Assembly: GCA_017508425.1 (NCBI GenBank) | Contig: JAFVYZ010000057.1 | Location: 1-45,799, forward strand | Source of the DNA: Clostridia bacterium | Lineage (GTDB): Bacteria; Bacillota; Clostridia; Oscillospirales; CAG-272 | Length of the DNA stretch: 45,799 nucleotides | Reading direction: 5' to 3' | In this document: positions 25,551 to 31,593 of the stretch, piece by piece | Position numbering within the stretch: the first letter of the stretch is position 1 | Layout of the letters: every line of letters starts with the position of its first letter | Program-made: the position numbers and the translations under genes | Notes under the pieces: generated by a model | Told to the model about the DNA's origin: nothing | Seen by the model: the letters and a program-made list of their open reading frames with translations, nothing else | The model's database searches: none

Positions 25551-26426
25551 TCAACCAAGTATATCCGAGAGGTTTTGACGGATCGCCGCCGCCACATCAG
25601 GCTTATTCATGGAGTAAACGTGCACGTTTTTCACACCGTTTGCGAACAAATCGATAATTTGATCGGTGGCATAGGCGATGCCCGCCTGCTTCATCGCGGC
25701 AGGTGAGGTGCCGAACTTATCGACCAACGCCTTAAAACGCTGGGGCATCAGCGACCCCGATAGCGTGATGGCACGCGCCACCTGATTGCCGTTTGTGATC
25801 GGCATGATACCGGGCACGACAGGCACGGTGATCCCCGCCTCGCGGATCTTGTAGAGGAAATTATAGAACAAATTGTTATCAAAAAACATCTGCGTGGTCA
25901 GAAAATCGCACCCGGCCTCGACCTTTTCGCGCAAATAACGGATATCCTCCCTTTGGTTTTCACTCTCGGGGTGCACCTCGGGATAGCAAGCACCACCCAC
26001 GCAAAACTCCTCGCCAAATGCCTTCAGCTCTCGCACCAGCTCCACGGCGTGGGTATAGCCCCACGTGGCGCGCTCCTCCTCGCTCACCCCTGCGGGGATA
26101 TCACCGCGCAACGCCATCACGTTCTCGATCCCAGCCGCGCGCATTGCCTCAATTTTTTCTCGCACCGTTTCGCGCGTAGAGGAAACGCAGGTAAGGTGCG
26201 CTAAGGTCGGCACGCCGTAGCGCTCCTTGATGTTTTTGGCAATATCAAGGGTGTAGCGGCTCGTGCCGCCCCCCGCACCGTACGTCACACTCATAAACAA
26301 GGGGTTCAGTGTTGCGATCTCCTCGGTGGCGCGCTTCACCGTATCAAACGCCATATCGGTTTTCGGTGGAAACACCTCAAAGGAAAGAGATAGACCCTCT
26401 TTTTTCAAAAGCTCTGATAATTTCAT
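25551..26426 (-). CDS. metF: 5,10-methylenetetrahydrofolate reductase
   Basis: MetF reduces methylenetetrahydrofolate to 5-methyltetrahydrofolate, the methyl donor for MetH. The 291-residue protein has the family's usual length and motifs: LSLSFEVFPPKTD near the start, FMSVTYGAGGGTS with the catalytic-region Thr and Tyr, HLTCVSSTRE, NVMALRGDIP, FCVGGACYPEVHPES, CDFLTTQMFFDN and VPGIMPIT. FAD is the expected cofactor. It is first in the metF-activator-metH operon and has a good promoter about 35-60 bases upstream. The leader is too short for a SAM or cobalamin riboswitch. Confidence 0.96.
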   Translation of the reverse strand: MKLSELLKKEGLSLSFEVFPPKTDMAFDTVKRATEEIATLNPLFMSVTYGAGGGTSRYTLDIAKNIKERYGVPTLAHLTCVSSTRETVREKIEAMRAAGIENVMALRGDIPAGVSEEERATWGYTHAVELVRELKAFGEEFCVGGACYPEVHPESENQREDIRYLREKVEAGCDFLTTQMFFDNNLFYNFLYKIREAGITVPVVPGIMPITNGNQVARAITLSGSLMPQRFKALVDKFGTSPAAMKQAGIAYATDQIIDLFANGVKNVHVYSMNKPDVAAAIRQNLSDILG

Positions 26427-26458
26427 CGCACAGCCCTCATTTCACACGTATTATCTAC

Positions 26459-26487
26459 ATTATATCTCATTGTTCCCCGTAAATCAA
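26459..26487 (-). promoter_or_regulatory. Sigma-A-type promoter of the metF-metH operon
   Basis: On the minus strand TTGATT (26487-26482) and TATAAT (26464-26459) are 17 bases apart. The predicted leader is only about 26 bases. Confidence 0.8.
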
Positions 26488-26500
26488 GTGCTTTAAAGGG

Positions 26501-26529
26501 AAAAGGAACAGACAGTGTCTGTTCCTTTT
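26501..26529 (-). terminator. Terminator of the rhamnosidase gene
   Basis: AAAAGGAACAGAC and GTCTGTTCCTTTT form a 13-bp stem 12 bases beyond the rhamnosidase stop on the minus strand. Confidence 0.85.
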
Positions 26530-26540
26530 CGGTTGTTGCT

Positions 26541-28547
26541 TTAAAAAATTTCATCAAGCGGTGCATCGCACAAAAACGCCGCCGCATAAGACATCGTGAG
26601 GTGGAAAAGCGATCCGTTCTTTTTGGTATCCTTACCCCACCCCTCGAAGGTCGCCGTACCGTCCTCGCGCAGGATTCGGAGCCACGCGCCCTCATCAAGC
26701 AGTGCCTGCTTGATGCGCGCAAGGTTTTTATCCTTTGCAAAGCGATAGAGCACCATAAAGGTACAAAACAGCGACAGGGTGTGAATGCCGTTTTGGTCAT
26801 ACATAGCAAGGAAGGCTTCATCAAACGCTTTATCCTCAAAATGGTTAAACGCATAGGCAAAGCTGTTGCCGACAAGCGATTTGTGATCGTGATGCTCCCC
26901 GTCGCAGAACAAGTGCGCCTTCTCGTCATAAAAAGCGGCTTTGAACGCGTCAAGCAAGGGGGTCTCGTCGCGGTAGGCAGGCCGCCCCAACACCGCCGCA
27001 ATGCGATTGGCGGTCTTAACGGCCTCAATATAGTAGGCATTCAGCGACACGTGCGCCTCCTCACAAACCTTGCCCTCGGTGATATCCACCGCATAGTCGT
27101 GCTGGAAGTTCTTCGGCCACTCCACCACGCACCATTTGTCCACATTTTTGAGCAGCCCCTCCTGCTCGTAGTGCCTTTTGTACGCATCAAGCAGCCTTGT
27201 CAGGCGCGGATAGTTGTACTGTAAATAAGCGAGATCCCCCGTTACACGGTAGTGCCAGTAAATAAGATAGATCATCATCAGGGGATATTCCCCGATCTCC
27301 TGCATAAACGAGCAATCCATGCAGGTCATTAAAGTATCCGAAATAAACTCGGTCGCAAAGGCATCGTCAATGAGCTTTTTGACCATCGAATCGTCACACG
27401 AGAGGAGCATGTATGTCAGCGCCGTGTAGCACCCATCACCGAGATAAAAGCCCTTTTCGCGCTCCATGCAGTCCTGAATGACCTCCTGCACGCCGTACTT
27501 TTGCGTATGCAGGCAAAGCTCCCATATTTTTTGAAGCTTTTTGTCATCGGCAAATTCGGGGCGCATCGCGGCCTTCAGTGCAAAAGGATAATGTCTGACT
27601 TCAAAATACACATCAAGGATCTCCACGCCCTCAGGCAAAAGGAGCTCGGCATAGCGGAAGGATTTGTAGTCAAACGGATCAAGCACCGAAATGCCGCCCC
27701 CAAGCACCCATTCCTCCTCATACACGCAATTGGCACGCAGCTCGTGGCGGATATTGCCGTCGGGCAAGAGCTCCTGCGCGAAGCGCAACCGGATACGATC
27801 CCCCGCCTTGCCCTTGGCACTCACGCGCAAATATCCCACGTAGCAAGCGCCGAAATCATAGGTCACGCGGTCCTTTTCCTTGGTGATCGAAAACGGCTTC
27901 CTTTTTTCAAACACCAGCATCTTGCTCTCTTGTGCGGTCACAACGTGATCGGATGTGCGGTGCAAGCGCGCGTTTTCCCACCCCGTATCGTCAAAATCGG
28001 GACGCTCAAACCCAACCTCGGGGGCATTCGAATCGTAGCGCTCCATAAACTGCGTGTGGTATCCCACCTCGCTCAGCTCGGTATAGGCCGTGTGGCGCGC
28101 GGTCCGAACGCTCTCGTCACTTTTCGCAACGGTCTTGCCGTCAACCACCAGATCAAACAACAATCCGTGGCGGTTGTCGCCACTCTGCCACACGCGGTTA
28201 ATAAGACCCTGATAAAGAGTATGAACGGCAATGACGTTCTCGCCCTCCACCAAAAAATCACTGACGTCGATGACGTTGTAATTATATTGAAAATGATACG
28301 AGGGGGCAGGTCCTTGCGCGACAAACCGCCCGTTGATATAAAGCTTGTAGTAATCATCGGCGGTGATGTACATGGTCGCTTCGCTCACCTTTTCAAGCAT
28401 AACGCGCTTGCGGAACAAGATATGGCGGTCGCGATGCTCCTCGCAGGGGAGCTTGATGCGCTCCAATTGCTTAAAAAAGACGTTGCGCGGGGCAAGCTCA
28501 AAAAACTCACCGTCGGTGATCCATTGCCCCAAAAAATCGTGTCCCAT
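26541..28547 (-). CDS. GH78-type alpha-L-rhamnosidase
   Basis: This 668-residue protein has the bacterial rhamnosidase layout: N-terminal beta-sandwich domains (KLYINGRFVAQGPAP, VIDVSDFLVEGENVIAV, then VTYDFGACYVGYLRVSAKG) and an (alpha/alpha)6 barrel from about residue 320. The barrel motif reads DCMEREKGFYLGDG, with D359, E364 and D371 spaced exactly like D567, E572 and D579 of Bacillus sp. GL1 RhaB. Conserved EVSEATMYITADDYYK-type text supports the Bac_rhamnosid_N region. No signal peptide is present, so it acts on imported substrates. AAAGGAG at 28554-28560 fixes the ATG at 28547 over a longer frame to 28595. It has its own consensus promoter. Related unsaturated-rhamnogalacturonyl or non-rhamnose activities cannot be excluded. 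Confidence 0.83.
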   Translation of the reverse strand: MGHDFLGQWITDGEFFELAPRNVFFKQLERIKLPCEEHRDRHILFRKRVMLEKVSEATMYITADDYYKLYINGRFVAQGPAPSYHFQYNYNVIDVSDFLVEGENVIAVHTLYQGLINRVWQSGDNRHGLLFDLVVDGKTVAKSDESVRTARHTAYTELSEVGYHTQFMERYDSNAPEVGFERPDFDDTGWENARLHRTSDHVVTAQESKMLVFEKRKPFSITKEKDRVTYDFGACYVGYLRVSAKGKAGDRIRLRFAQELLPDGNIRHELRANCVYEEEWVLGGGISVLDPFDYKSFRYAELLLPEGVEILDVYFEVRHYPFALKAAMRPEFADDKKLQKIWELCLHTQKYGVQEVIQDCMEREKGFYLGDGCYTALTYMLLSCDDSMVKKLIDDAFATEFISDTLMTCMDCSFMQEIGEYPLMMIYLIYWHYRVTGDLAYLQYNYPRLTRLLDAYKRHYEQEGLLKNVDKWCVVEWPKNFQHDYAVDITEGKVCEEAHVSLNAYYIEAVKTANRIAAVLGRPAYRDETPLLDAFKAAFYDEKAHLFCDGEHHDHKSLVGNSFAYAFNHFEDKAFDEAFLAMYDQNGIHTLSLFCTFMVLYRFAKDKNLARIKQALLDEGAWLRILREDGTATFEGWGKDTKKNGSLFHLTMSYAAAFLCDAPLDEIF

Positions 28548-28577
28548 GGTTTTCTCCTTTATGGTAGCTGTGTCAAA

Positions 28578-28606
28578 ATTATAACATAGCGGCACCCCCC
28601 TGTCAA
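28578..28606 (-). promoter_or_regulatory. Perfect-consensus promoter for the rhamnosidase gene
   Basis: On the minus strand TTGACA (28606-28601) and TATAAT (28583-28578) are 17 bases apart, a full consensus. The -35 box lies in the loop of the hairpin at 28591-28622, so promoter and hairpin overlap. Confidence 0.85.
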
Positions 28607-28622
28607 GGCGACGGGGGGTGCC
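28591..28622. terminator. GC-rich hairpin between the isomerase and rhamnosidase genes
   Basis: GGCACCCCCC pairs with GGGGGGTGCC across a 12-base loop, 8 bases beyond the isomerase stop. On the minus strand it lacks an immediate U-run, so termination of the isomerase transcript may be partial; on the plus strand GTTTT follows. Its loop contains the rhamnosidase -35 box. Confidence 0.65.
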
Positions 28623-28629
28623 GTTTTAC

Positions 28630-29202
28630 TTATTCCGGCTTGGTTTCAAGCTTCAGAGGATAATCCCCTAAATGCTCCATCTTGAAGCCGTTTTTCTTAT
28701 ATTCCTCATAGTTGAACGCCTCAAGCTCATCGATGGCGAGCTTGTGGAACTCATAAAAGTTATACCACCACTCGTACCCCGAGCCAAGCTCGGCATTGAG
28801 GTAAGCGTCCGCAATATCGCAGCCCATGGCAGGCGCTACGTAAAACGCACCCATGGCCAGCACGTTGACACCGTTGCCCGTAATGGCACGAAGGGCCGCA
28901 GGCACGCTCTCAACAACACCTGCGTGTACGTGCGGACATTTGCTTGCCGCGATATGAATACCCATACCCGTGCCGCAAAACAGCAGGGCCCTCTCGAAGT
29001 TACCCTCAGAAATTTGCGCGCCCACGCGAAGTCCCACGCGGTGGAACATGTTTTCCGTATCATTGGGGTCGCTGTCAGCCACCACGCCAAGGTCGGTGAT
29101 CTTCCAGCCCTTGGCCTTCAGATGTGCCACCACGGCCTCCTTCAAGGGATAGCCCGCAAAGTCAGCTCCTACTACCAGATATTTGTCCTTTACCGTTTTC
29201 AT
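28630..29202 (-). CDS. RpiB/LacA/LacB-family sugar-phosphate isomerase
   Basis: This 190-residue protein has the RpiB fold pattern: VVGADFAGYPLKEAVVAHLKAKGW at the start, a DPNDTENMFHRVG segment, and the catalytic loop FCGTGMGIHIAASKCP, which keeps the Cys used as base by many members. ARNDN-type pieces of RpiB are replaced by HVHAGVVESVPAAL and GNGVNVLAMGAFYV. It is about 40 residues longer than typical RpiB (near 150) because of a C-terminal Tyr/Glu-rich extension (WWYNFYEFHKLAIDELEAFNYEEYKKNGF). Members isomerise ribose-, allose- or galactose-phosphates. It lies between two SGNH hydrolase genes and a rhamnosidase, so an unusual sugar phosphate from a glycan is a plausible substrate. AAAAGGAG precedes the start. 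Confidence 0.82.
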   Translation of the reverse strand: MKTVKDKYLVVGADFAGYPLKEAVVAHLKAKGWKITDLGVVADSDPNDTENMFHRVGLRVGAQISEGNFERALLFCGTGMGIHIAASKCPHVHAGVVESVPAALRAITGNGVNVLAMGAFYVAPAMGCDIADAYLNAELGSGYEWWYNFYEFHKLAIDELEAFNYEEYKKNGFKMEHLGDYPLKLETKPE

Positions 29203-29215
29203 CGCAATTCTCCTT

Positions 29216-29926
29216 TTATATTAATTTTATAGCAGTTTCAAGCCAGCGACGGGCCAGGCGCGCCTGTGCCGAGTCGCTGAGGTGAATGCCGTCCTTTTCA
29301 AAATCCTCGGCGGCACCGAGCCAGCCGTTTTGGAGCAACGTCGCGCCGAACTCCGCCGCGATCCCGCGCACCGCCACGTTATACTCCTCAATGTTCGCAT
29401 TGGTTTGGAATTTCTGCTTGCCCTCATAATGAGCCGCGAAATTAGCCTCGTGAATGGGGGTGATCTCAAGGAGCAGGATCTTGGCGCCAACCTCGGCGGC
29501 AGCCGCAACGATCTCGCGAAGATTTTCGGCATACTGCGGCAACGCCACCCCGTGCTTCAAGGGCTCACCCTTGATGGGCGAATCATTGGCACCGATCATG
29601 ATCGACACGATATCGGGCTTTTCCGTGAGAATGGCCTGCTTGGCATCCTCTTTGATATTATTTGTCTTACCGCCCGAAAGCGACGTGTCGGTAGCACGCA
29701 GCCTTGCCGCGCGTGTGACGGTCAGGCGATAACCGATGTTATCGCTGGTGATCGAGTCACCCACAAAGACCACGCGCTTGCCATAAAGCTCCTTAAGATT
29801 CATCGTATCAGGCAGGGCAAGGATGCGCTCGGTGTGAATGCGCTCATAGGTGGCAAAATTCGCCTTGACCTCCTCTTTGGGGTATTCAAATTTCAAATTA
29901 AATCGGATGTTCCCGTTCACGGGCAT
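29216..29926 (-). CDS. SGNH/GDSL-family hydrolase (second of a tandem pair)
   Basis: This 236-residue protein carries the SGNH blocks: block I VVFVGDSITSDNIGY with the nucleophile Ser (about residue 57), block III IMIGANDSP with the Asn, and block V DGIHLSDSAQ with Asp and His. These enzymes are mainly carbohydrate or lipid esterases. The first 45 residues are an unusual lead-in without a signal peptide, so it is probably cytoplasmic. GGAGGT precedes the ATG, which follows the upstream gene's stop by one base. It reads into the isomerase gene 13 bases later. Deacetylation of glycan fragments is the likely role but is inferred. Confidence 0.85.
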   Translation of the reverse strand: MPVNGNIRFNLKFEYPKEEVKANFATYERIHTERILALPDTMNLKELYGKRVVFVGDSITSDNIGYRLTVTRAARLRATDTSLSGGKTNNIKEDAKQAILTEKPDIVSIMIGANDSPIKGEPLKHGVALPQYAENLREIVAAAAEVGAKILLLEITPIHEANFAAHYEGKQKFQTNANIEEYNVAVRGIAAEFGATLLQNGWLGAAEDFEKDGIHLSDSAQARLARRWLETAIKLI

Positions 29927-29927
29927 T

Positions 29928-30650
29928 TCAGTTTACCTCCAGCATGATTTTGACAAGCTCATATGCAAAAAGCTGATGCATTTCTCGTATGGGGTGATTG
30001 ATCTTGTTGGCAAGCAGCTCGGTGGTATTCACGCCACCCTCGTACATCGACTGCCAGATCTTATAGCAATCACAAACGGGCACACCCATTTCAACACAAA
30101 GGGCCCTTGCCGCATCAAGGTGTGCATCAAGGATTCCATCGTTCTGCCTGCCCGCCGTATCGGTCGCCACGGCAATGAATTTGGGCTCGGTCACGTGGGG
30201 ACTGATGTCGGTATTCATCATGTTCGGCGTCATAAAAATAAGCTCGCTGCCCGCTGCCTGCACCGCCGTGAAAATGTCACGCAGGGCATTTTGGTAGGTG
30301 CTGACGCTCCCCTCGTCGCGGCGACAATCGTTAAGCCCGTAGCACACCACCACGAGGTCGGGGTTGTGGCGGAGCACATCGCGCTCAAGACGGTTAATGC
30401 CGCGCGAAGCGCGGTCACCGCTGCGCCCTGCGTTGATGATATTCACAGGCACGCGGGGATAGAGCATGGCAAGGATATCAAATACTCTGTGGCAATACGC
30501 GCTCTGCTGCTCAAAGACCGTAGCCACCTCACCGTTTTTCAGATATAACTCAAAGCACCCTTGCGTCACGCTGTCGCCAAGAAACGCGATCGTCACACCC
30601 GCCTTGTGGCGGTCCATGGTGGTTTCCTTCAGCTTTTGTGCAATTTTCAT
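29928..30650 (-). CDS. SGNH/GDSL-family hydrolase (first of a tandem pair)
   Basis: This 240-residue protein shows block I IAFLGDSVTQGCFELY with the nucleophile Ser, block II INAGRSGDRA, block III VVVCYGLNDCR with the Asn, and a C-terminal NKINHPIREMHQLFAYEL with the His. All four SGNH elements are present. No signal peptide is seen. It opens the three-gene unit SGNH-SGNH-isomerase, with its own promoter at 30683-30711 and GGGAGGG upstream of the start. The two SGNH proteins are clearly different in sequence, so they are not a recent duplication. An intracellular acetyl-esterase role on imported sugars is inferred from the neighbours. Confidence 0.86.
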   Translation of the reverse strand: MKIAQKLKETTMDRHKAGVTIAFLGDSVTQGCFELYLKNGEVATVFEQQSAYCHRVFDILAMLYPRVPVNIINAGRSGDRASRGINRLERDVLRHNPDLVVVCYGLNDCRRDEGSVSTYQNALRDIFTAVQAAGSELIFMTPNMMNTDISPHVTEPKFIAVATDTAGRQNDGILDAHLDAARALCVEMGVPVCDCYKIWQSMYEGGVNTTELLANKINHPIREMHQLFAYELVKIMLEVN

Positions 30651-30682
30651 TTTCGCCCTCCCAGGATAAAGTCACTATCTTC

Positions 30683-30711
30683 ATTTTACCGATTTTCGTG
30701 AAACGTGTAAA
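30683..30711 (-). promoter_or_regulatory. Promoter of the SGNH-SGNH-isomerase unit
   Basis: On the minus strand TTTACA (30711-30706) and TAAAAT (30688-30683) are 17 bases apart. Between this and the divergent AraC promoter lie about 40 bases with a GACGCGTC palindrome (30723-30730) and flanking TGTCAC and GTGATA half-sites, which are candidate regulator sites. Confidence 0.75.
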
Positions 30712-30753
30712 TGTCACAAAAAGACGCGTCGGTATCCAAATGTGATATTTTAA

Positions 30754-30782
30754 TTGACAAATAAAGCATTGTGCGCTATACT
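30754..30782 (+). promoter_or_regulatory. Promoter of the AraC-type regulator gene
   Basis: TTGACA (30754-30759) and TATACT (30777-30782) are 17 bases apart. The expected start site is the A at about 30789, only 3 bases before the ATG at 30792. Confidence 0.82.
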
Positions 30783-30791
30783 GGTGTTACT

Positions 30792-31547
30792 ATGATAATA
30801 CAGAATTTATATCTTGCATCCGAATCTACTGCCCCCGCGGACTGGTGCTATCCCGGCCTTTATTCCTATTTTTCACGCCTGTACTACGTCATTGACGGAG
30901 ATGCCTGTTATAAGGAGAACGGCAGCACGGTACGGCTGAAGCCCAACCATTTGTACCTGACCCCCGTTGAGCAGGAGTTTGACCTTTATCACGATCCCGC
31001 CCATCCGCTGGTGCATACCTACGCGCACGTGATGACCGTCCCCGCCGTCCATACCCTCGTGGAGATAGAGGTCGTCAAGGGCACGCCACTGGCCGATGCC
31101 GTCGCGCTGTGGCGCCGACATATTTTTGATCAGAACAAGGAATTGCAGATCAGCACGGCGCAATTGGTGGTATCTTTGATTGAAGCGGCACGCCGCACCG
31201 CGGCCCCTCCCTCGATTGCCGAGCAGATCAAGGAATACCTCAACGGCCTTGGCGCCAATCCCTTTCATATGAAGGATCTTTCCCTGGCGCTCGGCTACAC
31301 AAGAGAGCACCTCACGCGCCTGTTTTTATCGGCCTTTGGCGTCACACCCCGACAGTATTTCAACGCGCGTCGCATGGACCTCGCCGTCAAAAAGCTGCAG
31401 GGCGGTGCCAGCATCAAGGAGGTGGCACTCGACCTCGGCTTTTCCTCGGACCACGCCTTCAGCAAGGCGTTCCGCGCCCACTTTGGCTTACCTCCGCAAA
31501 AATTCCTGCTTTCGAGAAGCCAAAACGACATTGCCCCCAAAGCATAA
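30792..31547 (+). CDS. AraC-family transcriptional regulator
   Basis: This 251-residue protein has an N-terminal cupin-like sensing half (SYFSRLYYVIDGDACYKENGS, VRLKPNHLYLTPVEQEFDLYH) and a C-terminal double helix-turn-helix. Helix motifs are FHMKDLSLALGYTREHLTRLF and IKEVALDLGFSSDHAFSKAF with the family end AHFGLPPQKF. It probably senses a sugar and controls the divergent SGNH/isomerase/rhamnosidase genes. The ATG at 30792 is the first start downstream of the predicted transcription start; a GTG at 30771 lies inside the promoter before the -10 box and cannot be used from this promoter. No ribosome binding site precedes the ATG, so the mRNA looks leaderless. Confidence 0.9.
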   Translation: MIIQNLYLASESTAPADWCYPGLYSYFSRLYYVIDGDACYKENGSTVRLKPNHLYLTPVEQEFDLYHDPAHPLVHTYAHVMTVPAVHTLVEIEVVKGTPLADAVALWRRHIFDQNKELQISTAQLVVSLIEAARRTAAPPSIAEQIKEYLNGLGANPFHMKDLSLALGYTREHLTRLFLSAFGVTPRQYFNARRMDLAVKKLQGGASIKEVALDLGFSSDHAFSKAFRAHFGLPPQKFLLSRSQNDIAPKA

Positions 31548-31548
31548 T

Positions 31549-31586
31549 AAAAACACGGCATACCGCTTGGTATGCCGTGTTTTTTT
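31549..31586. terminator. Bidirectional terminator between the AraC gene and the lipoprotein operon
   Basis: AAAAACACGGCATACC pairs perfectly with GGTATGCCGTGTTTTT across GCTT. T-runs on both strands let it serve the AraC gene on the plus strand and the five-gene operon on the minus strand. Confidence 0.93.
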
Positions 31587-31593
31587 GCATTTT

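Noticed and set aside
26427..26458. A SAM or cobalamin riboswitch ahead of metF
   Set aside because: The predicted leader is about 26 bases, far too short for either class.
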